Assembly (NCBI RefSeq): GCF_002104475.1
Contig: NZ_NBOF01000004.1
Location: forward strand, 424,078-488,077
Length of the DNA: 64,000 nucleotides
Reading direction: 5' to 3'
Source of the DNA: Cognaticolwellia mytili
GTDB lineage: Bacteria; Pseudomonadota; Gammaproteobacteria; Enterobacterales; Alteromonadaceae
Made by a program: the position numbers and the translations under genes. Of the stretch, positions 1 to 9,968 are shown piece after piece (the first letter of the stretch is position 1; each line of letters begins with the position of its first letter). Under the pieces are notes generated by a model. That model did no database searches and was not told the DNA's origin. It worked only from the letters and a program-made list of their open reading frames with translations.

Positions 1-1
1 A

Positions 2-532
2 AAGATGGCGTGGCGTTTAAACCCACAACAACTTTATCGCTTACAACAACTAACCACTTGGCGTTATCAGCAGGCGAAGCAAAAAGATCGTCCTATTGGT
101 TTTATCGCTAAAGATCATACCTTAGTGGCCTTGGCGCAACACAACCCTGATAATGTTGGTGCTATGGCGCGTATTGAAGGTGTTGAACAGCTAGATATTA
201 GGCATAAAGGCAGAGCAATGCTGTTTGTGTTAAAGCAAGCTGAACAGCAAGCTAATGCTGAATTGCCAGCGCAAATAATTAGGCTTGATGAATATCCAGG
301 TTATAAGCAAAACTTTAAAAAAGTTAAAAGCTTTATTGCCCTAGTTGGTACTGAAGCTGAGTTGTTAATTGAAAACTTAGCCTCTAAAAAGCAAATTAAT
401 CAGTTTCTCTCATGGTATTTTAAGCTTAATGGCGCGGAAAACAATGTTCATTTAGTCGATATTATGCAGGGGTGGCGCAAGCCATTACTAGGCGATAAGT
501 TACTGGCTTTTGTTGAAAACGATTTCAAATAA
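2..532 (+). CDS. rnd: Ribonuclease D, C-terminal part (partial)
   Basis: This is the C-terminal part of a 3'-5' exoribonuclease that trims tRNA precursors. The reading frame is open to the window edge, so the DEDD exonuclease domain and true start lie outside; an internal Met codon at 5 is not the start. The visible part opens with an HRDC helical domain (residues about 1-80 of the visible part), with LNPQQL and the WRYQQAKQKDRP stretch typical of RNase D. A second helical region follows. No frameshift is seen. Family assignment rests on HRDC resemblance, without the catalytic residues in view. Confidence 0.85.
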   Translation, partial: KMAWRLNPQQLYRLQQLTTWRYQQAKQKDRPIGFIAKDHTLVALAQHNPDNVGAMARIEGVEQLDIRHKGRAMLFVLKQAEQQANAELPAQIIRLDEYPGYKQNFKKVKSFIALVGTEAELLIENLASKKQINQFLSWYFKLNGAENNVHLVDIMQGWRKPLLGDKLLAFVENDFK

Positions 533-751
533 ACTAGCGTTTTATGCCTGAGTATTTAAATATCTCAGCGCTCAATGAACAAATGGCTTAAAGAAATTGT
601 CGCATTAATTAATCAATAGTTATGGCGTGTAAAATGTTACATAACTATTAAGATGTTGTCGTCTTGATGTGATAGCGTTAAGCAGACGTTTTTTAAAAAT
701 ATTATTACTATTAATAATTCCCCTAAACCACTTTAATCATAGGTCTCCATT

Positions 752-1057
752 ATGCTGTGTAGTGTTTATAAAAGTGCTAAAAAAGCACAAACCTATCTTT
801 TTGTTAATAAAAGAGATGATTTTTCCGCTGTCCCCGAAGCGTTAATGAAAATGTTTGGTACGCCAACGTTAGTCACCGTAATTAATTTAGCGACTAAAAC
901 TAAGTTAGGCTTTGCTGAGCTTGATAAAGTGAAAGAGAACTTAACTCTGCAGGGCTATTACTTGCAACTGACACCAAAAGAAGATGACATGCTAAAAGCG
1001 CATAAAGCTGAAATGAAAAATGACAGCAGCGAAGCAAGCAGCCAGGGCGAGGAATAG
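752..1057 (+). CDS. ycgL: YcgL domain-containing protein
   Basis: This is a small cytosolic protein of 101 residues. The N-terminus MLCSVYKSAKKAQTYLFV and the MFGTP motif near residue 36 are hallmarks of the YcgL family, whose biochemical role is not established. The usual E. coli-type protein is of similar length. The stop is only 3 bases before the next start, so it is probably co-transcribed with the lytic transglycosylase. The C-terminal tail is charged and rich in Ser/Glu. Confidence 0.9.
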   Translation: MLCSVYKSAKKAQTYLFVNKRDDFSAVPEALMKMFGTPTLVTVINLATKTKLGFAELDKVKENLTLQGYYLQLTPKEDDMLKAHKAEMKNDSSEASSQGEE

Positions 1058-1060
1058 TTA

Positions 1061-2167
1061 ATGAAGCAACGCACACTCGTTAAATCGCTTTCGTTATCAC
1101 TTTGTATCGCTTTATCTTCAATGCCGGCATTTGCTAATGCCTTCGTTGATCCACAAAGTAAAGCCGCGACTGTGGCTAAATCGACTAAATCAGCCAAGCC
1201 AGTAAAACCAGTAAAGCCAAGTTTTGATGCGTACATTGCTCAATTAAAGCAGGAGGCACTTGCTAAAGGGTTTGAACAAAGCCTAATTGATGAATCATTT
1301 GCTAAGGTTGTATTTCATAAGCGAGCGGTAAAAGCCGACCGTAATCAACCTGAAAAAGTTGAAACCCTTGATACATATTTGCCAAAACGTTTGCCAGAAT
1401 GGAAAATAAAACGTGCTCGCGCTATGTATAAAAAGCACCAAGTCTTGTTAACGAAAGTAGCGGCTGAATATGGCGTACAAGCACGCTTTATTGTTGCGCT
1501 ATGGGGCTTAGAAACAAACTTTGGTAAAATTATGGGCAACTATAATGTTATCTCTGCTTTATCAACATTAGCTTACGAAGGGCGCCGAGAAGTGTTTTTT
1601 AAAAAGCAATTATGGGCAGCACTGAAAATTTTACAAGAAGGCCATATTGATATCGCAAACATGAAAGGTTCATGGGCCGGTGCGATGGGGCAAAATCAGT
1701 TTATGCCTACGTCATTTGTTGGCTACGCCGTTGACGGTGATGGTGACGGTAAAAAAGATATTTGGGGCAATCAAGCCGATGTGTTTTCATCAATGGCTAA
1801 TTACTTGAAAAAAGAAGGCTGGAACGACGATCTTACTTGGGGTCGTCAAGTGAAGCTGCCAAACAATTTTGATAATGTATTTGCTATCCCTCAAAATACG
1901 GGTGGTCGAAAAAATTGGTTAAAGGCTTGGGCGAAAACTGAAAAAACGTTAGCGCAATGGCAAGCATTGGGTATTCGTCGCACTGATGGCACGAACTTAC
2001 CAAATGTTGATATTAAGGCTGCGTTAGTTTTTCCTGATGGTGAAAAAGGCCGTGCTTACCTTGCGTATAATAATTATAAAAGTTTAATGCATTGGAACTT
2101 GTCGTACTATTTTGTTAGCTCGGTTGGACATTTATCTGACCATATTAAATTTCCACCTATTCAATAA
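1061..2167 (+). CDS. Periplasmic lytic murein transglycosylase, MltB family
   Basis: It cleaves peptidoglycan between MurNAc and GlcNAc with formation of a 1,6-anhydro ring, in the periplasm. A signal peptide with a basic start and hydrophobic core covers residues 1-26, ending in AFANA; no lipobox Cys is seen, so the protein looks soluble. The catalytic Glu lies in WGLETNFG (Glu151). The motifs GSWAGAMGQNQFMP and the DGDGDGKKD loop match the MltB/Slt35 fold, including its EF-hand-like segment. A Lys/Ala/Pro linker precedes the domain. The ribosome site GAGGAA sits in the end of ycgL. Confidence 0.9.
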   Translation: MKQRTLVKSLSLSLCIALSSMPAFANAFVDPQSKAATVAKSTKSAKPVKPVKPSFDAYIAQLKQEALAKGFEQSLIDESFAKVVFHKRAVKADRNQPEKVETLDTYLPKRLPEWKIKRARAMYKKHQVLLTKVAAEYGVQARFIVALWGLETNFGKIMGNYNVISALSTLAYEGRREVFFKKQLWAALKILQEGHIDIANMKGSWAGAMGQNQFMPTSFVGYAVDGDGDGKKDIWGNQADVFSSMANYLKKEGWNDDLTWGRQVKLPNNFDNVFAIPQNTGGRKNWLKAWAKTEKTLAQWQALGIRRTDGTNLPNVDIKAALVFPDGEKGRAYLAYNNYKSLMHWNLSYYFVSSVGHLSDHIKFPPIQ

Positions 2168-2185
2168 ATAGCAATAAGTAAGAAT

Positions 2186-2728
2186 ATGAGTAAAAAGAAT
2201 AAGCGTTCAGTAGTTAAAAAAGTGGCTATCGAACCATTTTGGGAAACCAAATCATTAGATGATATGACGAGAACCGAATGGGAATCGTTGTGTGACGGCT
2301 GCGCTAAATGCTGTCTACATAAATTCATTGATGATGAAAATACTACTGACGAAACGGAATTAATGCCAACAACACATATTGTTGAAGGTGAGCAAATGAA
2401 TTATTCCAATATCGCCTGTTATTTGTTGAATGATAAAAGTGGCCAGTGTTCTAAATACGAACAACGTACCAAGTTAGTGCCAGATTGTGTGCAGTTAACG
2501 CAAGAAAACTTAGATGATGTATTTTTCATGCCACCAAGTTGTACTTATCGTCGCTTAAAAGAAGGCAGAGGCATGCCTTCATGGCATCCGCTGTTGAATA
2601 AAGGCAAAAAGTCGGCAATGCATAAAGCAGGCATGTCGGTACGTGGTAAAATAGTGAAAGACGATGATGTTGATATTGAAAGTTTTCCTGACCATATTGT
2701 CGTATGGCCGCTGCACGATATAGATTAA
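2186..2728 (+). CDS. ycgN: YcgN family cysteine cluster protein (UPF0260)
   Basis: This 180-residue protein carries the family's Cys pattern: CDGCAKCCLHK near residues 36-46, then further Cys at IACYLL, QCSKYE, DCVQL and SCTYR. Such spacing is known from YkgJ/YcgN-type proteins thought to bind zinc or an iron-sulphur cluster. The exact function is unknown. It starts 18 bases after the transglycosylase. ycgL and ycgN being close together is a recurring gammaproteobacterial arrangement, which supports the call. Confidence 0.9.
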   Translation: MSKKNKRSVVKKVAIEPFWETKSLDDMTRTEWESLCDGCAKCCLHKFIDDENTTDETELMPTTHIVEGEQMNYSNIACYLLNDKSGQCSKYEQRTKLVPDCVQLTQENLDDVFFMPPSCTYRRLKEGRGMPSWHPLLNKGKKSAMHKAGMSVRGKIVKDDDVDIESFPDHIVVWPLHDID

Positions 2729-2813
2729 GTTTATAACGTTAATCATATCAAGCATTTCAACCGTATTTATGTTGTTTAGCATCTATTAATAAGTAAAAGA
2801 TAAGAGTAGTTTT

Positions 2814-3074
2814 ATGGACCATTTTGAACAGTTAGGCGTAAGCAGAACATCAACCACCGTCGAGATTAAAAAAGCTTATAGAAAACTAGCGAATAAATAT
2901 CACCCTGATAGAAATGATGGCGTGGAAGCAAAAGAAAAGTTTCAACTGATCCAGCAGGCATATGATGTTATTTCTGATCCAAAAAAGCGCTCTTTATACT
3001 TAAAAAATAACTATACCGTTATTACCGACCCGCGTGAAATTGCCGAGTCGTTTTGGCATAGCGCCCTAAACTAA
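2814..3074 (+). CDS. Minimal J-domain protein
   Basis: This 86-residue protein is almost entirely a J domain. Helix II ([11 protein letters not shown]) is followed by the HPD signature (His32-Pro-Asp) and helix III ([18 protein letters not shown]). J domains stimulate the ATPase of a DnaK/Hsp70. There is no Gly/Phe linker, zinc centre or substrate domain, so it must target its Hsp70 through the short tail or a partner. Three acidic unknown proteins follow in the same direction, an arrangement that suggests they may be partners or clients (inference). Confidence 0.9.
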   Translation: MDHFEQLGVSRTSTTVEIKKAYRKLANKYHPDRNDGVEAKEKFQLIQQAYDVISDPKKRSLYLKNNYTVITDPREIAESFWHSALN

Positions 3075-3130
3075 GCTTTACAATTGGCTTTATCGTTAGT
3101 TTTATAATGTGTGTTAAGAATATTTGTCGA

Positions 3131-3151
3131 AAGAGTCTTCGATAGGCTCTT
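3131..3151 (+). other. Short hairpin after the J-domain gene
   Basis: The arms AAGAGTC and GGCTCTT (7 bp with one wobble) flank a TTCGATA loop. There is no clean T-run behind it, so it is a weak terminator or an RNA-processing hairpin at most. Confidence 0.3.
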
Positions 3152-3178
3152 CATATGATTTTCCCTTAGGAATGAAGA

Positions 3179-3640
3179 ATGCAAAGCGAAAAAAAAGTAC
3201 CTGACTATTTAGCTGATGATTTTTCTCTTTATTTAGAGAACATGGATTCATTGGCAGATCCTGAAAACCCAGAGCTATTAGCAAATTATTTATCTAATTT
3301 GTTCGAACAATTAAAGCAAATGCCGTTATTATTTAGTGGCATGATTGACCAACTTGCTATGGCAATTTCGACTAAAGTTAGAATTGATAGTAAAAACTTG
3401 GCAAAAGTAGAACTTAATGATGAGCCTGCTTGGGGTGATATAAAACCTTTTGTTGGCGTACATAACGATGCCAGAGCCTGTATTACTGAAATAATGGCCG
3501 ATGCAGAGCAAGATTTAAAAACTGCTATTTTGCTTATTCATTTTTATAATAGCTATGATGCGACGCCGATGGCAGCAGAAGACGATGAAAATGATTCGTT
3601 CGATGACGACGAATTTAATGACTATGATGAGAATTACTAA
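3179..3640 (+). CDS. Hypothetical acidic protein
   Basis: The 153-residue product is not recognised. It is predicted soluble, mostly helical in residues 1-125, and ends in a strongly acidic tail from about residue 136 made of Asp/Glu/Asn/Tyr. There is no signal peptide or Cys motif. The start is supported by AGGA about 8 bases upstream. It is the first of three consecutive genes for acidic proteins after the J-domain gene, with gaps of 55-65 bases, so shared expression is plausible. The function is unknown. Confidence 0.7.
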   Translation: MQSEKKVPDYLADDFSLYLENMDSLADPENPELLANYLSNLFEQLKQMPLLFSGMIDQLAMAISTKVRIDSKNLAKVELNDEPAWGDIKPFVGVHNDARACITEIMADAEQDLKTAILLIHFYNSYDATPMAAEDDENDSFDDDEFNDYDENY

Positions 3641-3695
3641 AGTTAATTAATCAGTTTTATATAATCAATGAATAACTACGTTTTAAGGAACTACT

Positions 3696-4343
3696 TTGAC
3701 AAAAAATGCATTAATTCTTGCTAGCGACATTATTGAAGAAGCCCAACATAGCGGCAGACGTGCAGGTACCTCATTAGAAGCTATCGCTGCTGAGCAAGGT
3801 GATGAGACTATGCTTGCTGTAATGACAGAAATGGATATTCTAACGGTTGCCAAAATTGTTAGAGAGCACGATGCCACCATTCCTTCAATTGCCACATGGT
3901 TAATGGACGCTGAGTCAATTAAACAGCTGTTAAATGTTGAACCGTCATATTGGCAAAATTTAGATGAAGATCACGTGTTTTGTGCGCAAACTGAAGCACA
4001 CAGTTTACTTACACAAATTTTTCTTTCTTCTGATGATGAAGAAAAAAAATTGGAAGTTTTAAATGCCATTGTTGAAGATGATTTCGGGCTTTTATACTTA
4101 TCGTTACCTTTTGTTGGTCATGATTTTTCTGAATTGGAAGAAGATGAAGAGCAAACTTCCGGCAGCATTGAGGAATTATTAATGAAAATTAAAGCCTTGA
4201 GTGAAGAAGCTTATCGTGAAGTAATGACAGTTAGTACTAATGGCACATTGGAAAATATTGAAAATTCATTAAGACAAAATGCTAATAAGCAACGCGTCAC
4301 CGCAGTTGAAATGGATACCGATGATATGTTTGCGCCGCTTTAG
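3696..4343 (+). CDS. Hypothetical acidic protein (TTG start)
   Basis: The 215-residue product is not recognised. The start is a TTG codon, chosen because an AAGGA ribosome site lies 6 bases upstream and no ATG is nearby at the N-terminus. The sequence is helical and rich in Asp/Glu, with an acidic loop ELEEDEEQ near residues 148-155. No membrane segment or enzyme motif is visible. It is the middle member of the acidic trio. An internal repeat-like helical architecture is possible but was not established. Confidence 0.7.
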   Translation: MTKNALILASDIIEEAQHSGRRAGTSLEAIAAEQGDETMLAVMTEMDILTVAKIVREHDATIPSIATWLMDAESIKQLLNVEPSYWQNLDEDHVFCAQTEAHSLLTQIFLSSDDEEKKLEVLNAIVEDDFGLLYLSLPFVGHDFSELEEDEEQTSGSIEELLMKIKALSEEAYREVMTVSTNGTLENIENSLRQNANKQRVTAVEMDTDDMFAPL

Positions 4344-4407
4344 TTTTCAAGGTGACTCTCGACTATATGTGTTTAGCAGTACCGTGTTAATTGATTAGGA
4401 TCCATCA

Positions 4408-5328
4408 ATGAAAATAGCAGAGTTAAGAAATAATCCGTTCCTTCTTCTAGTGTTAAAAGACGGTGAAAGTGACGGTTATTTTAGTACAGAATTCATCCAA
4501 AAAACCAAGCAACAATTGACCGACATGTCGTTGAGAATAGCCTCCGATAATTTATCAATAATCTATGCCGACCAAATAAAAAAAGGCTGTGAAATTGTGC
4601 TTGGTATGAGCAATTTAGGCCTATTATCGCTTTGTGATAACGACACAGATAAAGCCAAAGAGATCATTAAAAGCCAAGGCATTGTTTATTGCTTTCGTGC
4701 TGGTTGGGCTAAATATGCACAGCTAAAAAAAGTATCACCGTCATACTTTGAAGAAATATCAATCACGCGTTATGCCTTAGCCATTACGGACACCTCTGAT
4801 ATAACCTTGATGCATACAGCGTTTATGAATGAAGGGTACAAAAGTGCCAAGCTGCTAGAAGTATATAAAAGTATCGCTGCTAACTACTGCGCAAATAGTT
4901 TACTGATTGATGAAGACGAAGAAATTTTGAAGTTTGAATTACAAAAGTTTCTCAATACAGCCATTGCATTATTACTTATTGATTCGGATAAAAAAGTATT
5001 TAGTAGTTCTTTGTATCAAAAATTAGATACCTACCTAACAAATACCGATAAAGATATATTGCTAGCAAAAGTAGAGACATGTGTTGCAAGTTTTATCGAG
5101 CAGTTATCAATCGTTGTTAAAGGTTATTTACAGGAAATAGACTTTTTAAATTTTACTGAATTTAAAGGCATCATTAAAGAGCAAACTAATGTCTCTATTT
5201 ATATTCAAGAAATATTAGAATTGCCTATTACGGTTGCTAATGAATTGAATGAAGACTTCGAAGGTGGTTATGATCATCATGCTGACGACGATGAAGATTT
5301 AGCCTACTTAAGACCTGATAATTTGTAA
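4408..5328 (+). CDS. Hypothetical acidic protein
   Basis: The 306-residue product is not recognised. It is soluble and helical, with a tail rich in His, Asp and Glu (DHHADDDEDL) near residues 290-300 that could bind metal or simply be an acidic tail. AGGAT 8 bases upstream supports the ATG. It closes the acidic trio that begins after the J-domain gene. All three have similar composition but no obvious mutual homology. No function is proposed. Confidence 0.65.
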   Translation: MKIAELRNNPFLLLVLKDGESDGYFSTEFIQKTKQQLTDMSLRIASDNLSIIYADQIKKGCEIVLGMSNLGLLSLCDNDTDKAKEIIKSQGIVYCFRAGWAKYAQLKKVSPSYFEEISITRYALAITDTSDITLMHTAFMNEGYKSAKLLEVYKSIAANYCANSLLIDEDEEILKFELQKFLNTAIALLLIDSDKKVFSSSLYQKLDTYLTNTDKDILLAKVETCVASFIEQLSIVVKGYLQEIDFLNFTEFKGIIKEQTNVSIYIQEILELPITVANELNEDFEGGYDHHADDDEDLAYLRPDNL

Positions 5329-5500
5329 TAGCAATATTTAATCAGTAATATTCTAGCTAAAGCTTTTCAATAATAGTGTCTTACATGGGCACTATATACT
5401 TTAATTTTTTAATATAATAACTAAGAATCAGTACGGCTATGACTTAGTTATTTTTAACCGCACTATTAGCCGCACCATTAACCGCAGACATATCAACTAG

Positions 5501-6022
5501 CTATTTTACTGGAGCCAACTCTGCTAGGTAGCGCTGACCGTTTTCAACATAGTGCATGGCAGATTTCGTGAACATTGCTTGCGTTGATTCATCGAGTGCT
5601 TTTACTACTTTAGCCGGTGAACCTAGTGCTAGGTGTCCGTCAGGCACTTCCATGTTTTCAGTAATTAAGCTGTTAGCGCCAATTAAACAATTTCTTCCTA
5701 TTTTAGCCCCATTAAGTATCACGGCATTCATGCCAATCAAGCTATTTTCTCCAATGGTACAGCCATGTAGCATAACTTTATGGCCAACCGTAACATTACG
5801 ACCGATGGTCATCGGAAATTTAGCATCTACATGCAAAATAGAGCCGTCTTGAATATTGGTATTCTCACCTATATCAATTTTTGCTAAATCAGCTCTGATC
5901 ACAACATTAAACCAGATACTTGCTTGGCTGCCTAATTCTACATCACCAATCAAGGTGGCATTTGGTGCAATAAAATTATTATCGCTAAGTTTTGGTTGCA
6001 GATTGGCGAGTCGATAAATCAT
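5501..6022 (-). CDS. Gamma-class carbonic anhydrase family protein (YrdA-like)
   Basis: This is a left-handed beta-helix protein with repeated hexapeptides, visible in IDIGENTNIQDGSILH and the following turns. The metal-binding His residues sit at GSILHVD, VTVGHKVMLHG. It probably binds zinc or iron as a trimer, though many YrdA-like members have no proven carbonic anhydrase activity. I chose the ATG at 6022 because AAGGA lies 7 bases before it; a GTG two codons earlier is too close to that site. The 173-residue length is normal for the family. Confidence 0.9.
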   Translation of the reverse strand: MIYRLANLQPKLSDNNFIAPNATLIGDVELGSQASIWFNVVIRADLAKIDIGENTNIQDGSILHVDAKFPMTIGRNVTVGHKVMLHGCTIGENSLIGMNAVILNGAKIGRNCLIGANSLITENMEVPDGHLALGSPAKVVKALDESTQAMFTKSAMHYVENGQRYLAELAPVK

Positions 6023-6202
6023 TGTCACTTCCTTATTGTTAATTACTCTCTCATCTTAATCTATTTGCACTACAGCGCAAATTAGACGTTAGGACGAATT
6101 CAAGTTACCACAGATAGTGATTAGTTATAGTGAAATCAACTAAATTTGTCGTATAAAAAACAGGCGATTAATGGTAAAACAATAGTCGAATAAGAATAAG
6201 TA

Positions 6203-6515
6203 TATACCCAAGCCACTTGAAGATGCAGGATTCAGCAAGTCGAAAAGGGTTAGCACCAAGGCATTGATTGAAGAGAATAGTTATTCTATTGTCGAAATCA
6301 ACAACGCTGGAGGTGACCCTTTATCGGCTTGTCTTATGGGAGCTAAGCTAGAAAATCAGTTCAGCGTTGCAGTACTTGATAAGGTTCCCACATGGATGTG
6401 GGGCATTAGGATAATGCAGGAACAATTATCGGGAGTAACCATTACCTACGTGCTGCGACTTGCTCTGATTTCCTAGCTTAACTCTGAAACAGCATCTTCG
6501 AGCAGCTTGGGTATA
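6203..6515. mobile_element. MITE-like element with 24-bp terminal inverted repeats
   Basis: This 313-bp segment is bounded by imperfect inverted repeats. The left end reads TATACCCAAGCCACTTGAAG and continues ATGC (6203-6226); the reverse complement of the right end (6492-6515) matches 21 of 24 bases. A second inner pair, AGCAAGTCG near 6234-6242 and CGACTTGCT near 6460, extends the symmetry. No transposase is encoded; a 70-codon frame inside has no ribosome site and is judged non-coding. A clear target duplication could not be fixed. It sits in the gap before pntA. Confidence 0.7.
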
Positions 6516-6619
6516 AGTGTTTTAATGTTCAGTTGATTGCATTTTCTAATAAAACTTTGCGCCGATTTTAGCTAATTTACGCTGTTGTTAAGGGGATGTG
6601 GTGATTAAAAGGGGGAATT

Positions 6620-8170
6620 ATGATTATTGGTATACCGAAAGAAACCTTAACGGGTGAAAGCCGAGTAGCAAGCTCGCCAACCGCAGTAGCTGCGTTACTA
6701 AAACTTGGTTTTGAAATACAAGTACAAAAAGGTGCTGGCACAAAAGCAAGTTTCACCGACCAAGAATTTATTGATGCGGGTGCCACACTTGTTACTAAAA
6801 AGAACGTTTGGCAATCAGATATCATTTTTAAAGTTAATTGCCCCAATATTGAAGAAATAGCGTTAATGAAAGATGGCGCGCACCTAATTAGTTTTATTGC
6901 CCCAGCACAAAACGAAGTGATTTTAGCTGCTTTAAAAGAAAGAGAAATAACCACTTTAGCCATGGAAATGGTACCACGTATGACACGTAGCCAGTCGATG
7001 GATGCCTTAAGTTCAATGGCGAATATTGCAGGCTATCGCGCAGTTATTGAAGCCACTCATCATTTTGGCCGCTTTTTAACTGGGCAAATTACCGCCGCAG
7101 GTAAGATGCCACCAGCAAAAGTCATGATTATTGGTGCGGGTGTTGCTGGCCTTGCTGCCATTGGCACCGCAGGTAGTTTAGGGGCCATTGTTCGTGCATT
7201 CGATACCCGCCCTGAAGTTAAAGAGCAAATTGAAAGTATGGGGGCTGAATTTTTAGAACTCGATTACGAAGAGCCAGAACCTGATTCACAAGCAGAGGGC
7301 TCAGGTGATGGTTACGCAAAAGAAATGAGTAAAGCCTTTATAGATGCAGAAATGGCGCTGTTTGCTGAACAAGCAAAAGATGTCGATATTATTATTACTA
7401 CCGCAATGATCCCTGGAAAACCAGCGCCGAAATTGATTACAGCTGAAATGGTTGAATCAATGAAAACTGGCAGTATTGTGGTTGATTTATCGGCTGCAGG
7501 TGGCGGTAACTGTGAATTAACGCAAGCCGGCAAAGTGGTTAATGCCAATGGCGTTAAAATTATTGGCTACACCGACTTAGTTTCTCGATTGCCTAATCAA
7601 TCTTCGCAGCTTTATTCAAATAACTTGGTGAGTTTAACTAAACTGTTATGCAAAGAAAAAGACGGGACGCTTAATATAGATTTTGACGATGTTGTTATTC
7701 GTAACATGACGGTTGTGAAGCAAAATGAAATTACTTTTCCTCCGCCGCCAATTCAAGTTAGCGCAGCACCTGCTGCGTCAAAAGTTGCCGCCAATCAACC
7801 TGCTGAAGTTAAAGCTGAAGAGCCGATTAGCCCGATTAAAAAACATGCATTTATTGTGGCAGGGGCATTACTATTTGCTTGGGTAGCAAGTGTTGCTCCG
7901 GCTGACTTTTTATCTCATTTCACCGTATTTGTTTTAGCCTGTGTTATTGGCTACAACGTAGTATGGAATGTTAGCCATTCGCTACATACGCCTCTGATGA
8001 GTGTCACCAATGCCATTTCAGGCATTATTGTTGTTGGCGCAGTATTGCAGGTCGGCAATGAAAACCCATTAATACAGTTACTCGCCGGTGTCGCAATACT
8101 TATCGCGACAATCAATATTGTTGGTGGCTTTGTCGTCACTAAACGCATGTTAAAAATGTTTAGAAAATAA
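6620..8170 (+). CDS. pntA: NAD(P) transhydrogenase subunit alpha
   Basis: PntA couples hydride transfer from NADH to NADP with proton movement across the inner membrane. Residues 1-380 form the NAD-binding dI domain, with GIPKET at the start and the Rossmann motif [18 protein letters not shown] near 174. A variable Ala/Pro/Glu linker (about 385-410) leads to three or four transmembrane helices at the C-terminus. The length (516) matches E. coli PntA. AGGGGG precedes the ATG. pntB follows 11 bases downstream. Confidence 0.97.
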   Translation: MIIGIPKETLTGESRVASSPTAVAALLKLGFEIQVQKGAGTKASFTDQEFIDAGATLVTKKNVWQSDIIFKVNCPNIEEIALMKDGAHLISFIAPAQNEVILAALKEREITTLAMEMVPRMTRSQSMDALSSMANIAGYRAVIEATHHFGRFLTGQITAAGKMPPAKVMIIGAGVAGLAAIGTAGSLGAIVRAFDTRPEVKEQIESMGAEFLELDYEEPEPDSQAEGSGDGYAKEMSKAFIDAEMALFAEQAKDVDIIITTAMIPGKPAPKLITAEMVESMKTGSIVVDLSAAGGGNCELTQAGKVVNANGVKIIGYTDLVSRLPNQSSQLYSNNLVSLTKLLCKEKDGTLNIDFDDVVIRNMTVVKQNEITFPPPPIQVSAAPAASKVAANQPAEVKAEEPISPIKKHAFIVAGALLFAWVASVAPADFLSHFTVFVLACVIGYNVVWNVSHSLHTPLMSVTNAISGIIVVGAVLQVGNENPLIQLLAGVAILIATINIVGGFVVTKRMLKMFRK

Positions 8171-8181
8171 GGGGCACTGGT

Positions 8182-9585
8182 ATGGAGCTTTCTCAAGGGT
8201 TAATCAGTGCAGCTTATATATTAGCTGCGTTATTGTTCATTTTTAGTTTATCTGGTTTAAGTAAACAAGAAACCGCTGAAACCGGCAATTGGTATGGCAT
8301 TGTCGGTATGGCAATTGCGCTTATCGCAACGATTGCAGACCCGCGTGTCGATAATGTCTGGATTATTTTAGTCACCATGGTGATAGGAGCTAGCATCGGC
8401 TTGCAGCTTGCTAAAAAAGTTGAAATGACACAAATGCCTGAACTTGTCGCCATCTTGCATAGTTTTGTTGGTTTAGCGGCGGTACTAGTCGGTTTCAATA
8501 GTTACTTTGAAATGGATCATTCAGCGTTGACTAATTTTACCAACCAACAACAAATAGCGACTAATATTCACCTAGTTGAAGTATTTCTTGGGGTATTTAT
8601 TGGCTCTGTAACATTTACCGGCTCAATTGTCGCTTTTGGTAAATTGCGAGGTATCATAAATTCCTCATCGTTAATGTTACCTCACCGCCACAAGCTTAAT
8701 TTAGCCGCTGGTGTCGCGTCATTTATGTTGATGGTACTTTTTGTCCAACAAGGTGGTGGTGACGGTGCACTATTTTTAATGACCTTTATTGCCTTAGCTT
8801 TTGGTTGGCATTTGGTGGCATCAATTGGCGGAGCTGATATGCCGGTGGTTGTTTCAATGCTTAACTCTTATTCCGGCTGGGCAGCAGCGGCAGCAGGGTT
8901 TATGTTAAGTAACGACTTACTCATTGTGACCGGCGCGTTAGTTGGCTCTTCGGGAGCAATTCTTTCTTATATTATGTGTAAGGCAATGAATCGCTCATTT
9001 ATCAGTGTTATTGCCGGCGGTTTTGGTACGGACGCGGTCGTAAACGACGATGTTGATTATGGGGACTATGTTGAAATTAATGCTGATGCAGTAGCTGATA
9101 TGCTTAGTAACGCAAAATCAGTCATTATTGCTCCAGGCTACGGTATGGCGGTGGCACAAGCACAGTATCCTGTTTATGAAATGACAAGGGCGCTAAAAGA
9201 GAAGGGGATCGATATTCGATTTGCTATTCACCCCGTTGCAGGGCGTTTACCTGGTCACATGAACGTGTTATTGGCTGAAGCGAAAGTACCTTATGATATT
9301 GTATTAGGCATGGAAGAAATTAACGATGATTTTGCTGAAACTGATGTGGTATTAGTTATTGGTGCAAATGACACCGTTAACCCATCTGCGGCAGAAGATC
9401 CTACTAGCCCAATTGCAGGTATGCCTGTGTTAGAAGTGTGGCATGCGAAAAATGTTGTCGTGTTTAAACGTTCAATGAGTCCCGGCTATGCGGGAGTACA
9501 AAACCCATTATTCTATAAAGACAACACAAAAATATTCTTTGGTGACGCAAAAGCTTCCTGTTTGAATATTTTAGATAAGCTTTAA
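8182..9585 (+). CDS. pntB: NAD(P) transhydrogenase subunit beta
   Basis: This is the partner of PntA in the proton-translocating transhydrogenase. About nine hydrophobic segments occupy residues 1-260, followed by the soluble NADP-binding dIII domain with [12 protein letters not shown] near residue 315, [13 protein letters not shown] and the GANDTVNP motif. It has the expected length of 467. It is co-transcribed with pntA and ends before a weak terminator at 9636. Confidence 0.97.
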   Translation: MELSQGLISAAYILAALLFIFSLSGLSKQETAETGNWYGIVGMAIALIATIADPRVDNVWIILVTMVIGASIGLQLAKKVEMTQMPELVAILHSFVGLAAVLVGFNSYFEMDHSALTNFTNQQQIATNIHLVEVFLGVFIGSVTFTGSIVAFGKLRGIINSSSLMLPHRHKLNLAAGVASFMLMVLFVQQGGGDGALFLMTFIALAFGWHLVASIGGADMPVVVSMLNSYSGWAAAAAGFMLSNDLLIVTGALVGSSGAILSYIMCKAMNRSFISVIAGGFGTDAVVNDDVDYGDYVEINADAVADMLSNAKSVIIAPGYGMAVAQAQYPVYEMTRALKEKGIDIRFAIHPVAGRLPGHMNVLLAEAKVPYDIVLGMEEINDDFAETDVVLVIGANDTVNPSAAEDPTSPIAGMPVLEVWHAKNVVVFKRSMSPGYAGVQNPLFYKDNTKIFFGDAKASCLNILDKL

Positions 9586-9635
9586 TGTGCGAGGATGTTT
9601 GTTTAAGTGATTGATTTAGCCAATTGCATCGAGAG

Positions 9636-9657
9636 TCCGTTGTATACGGGATTTTTT
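9636..9657 (+). terminator. Weak Rho-independent terminator after pntB
   Basis: TCCGT and ACGGG (one G-T wobble) form a short stem around a TGTAT loop, followed at once by a run of six T (9652-9657). Its position 50 bases past pntB fits a transcription stop. The stem is short, so efficiency is doubtful. Confidence 0.5.
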
Positions 9658-9862
9658 ATGTGTTCTAATAACTTATTTTTTAATTTATTGATATTATAGG
9701 CTATTATGTTTAGCCAAACTAAATCGGGAGTAAGTTGTATTGATAAGTCTCAACGTTACATTTTGCCCTGCATGATAGACAAGTCTATGTGGGTAACAGA
9801 ACAAGCGCTTAAACGAGGCAACAACTTACTGTACTGTATTAAAGATAAAAAGTTTATCTTTC

Positions 9863-9907
9863 AGGCAACACTATTCAGTATCTTGAAAAGATAGTCTAGT
9901 GTTGCCT
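9863..9907. repeat. Long two-tier hairpin upstream of the acetyltransferase gene
   Basis: A perfect 11-bp inverted repeat (AGGCAACACTA at 9863-9873, TAGTGTTGCCT at 9897-9907) encloses a second 6-bp stem, TATCTT/AAGATA, with a GAA loop. No T-run follows on the plus strand. It could be an RNA structure, a factor site, or a remnant of an inserted repeat. Confidence 0.6.
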
Positions 9908-9968
9908 AGCCGCAGTAGAAAGCTTTTAACCAAAAAATATCCATTATATTAAATTTTAAGGAAGCTGT

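Noticed and set aside
6264..6476. Frame of 70 codons inside the MITE-like element
   Set aside because: It lies wholly between the inverted repeats and has no ribosome site; it resembles no transposase.
9706..9894. Plus-strand frame of 62 codons between pntB and the acetyltransferase gene
   Set aside because: It has no ribosome site, odd composition, and its end runs into a strong hairpin; no family resemblance.
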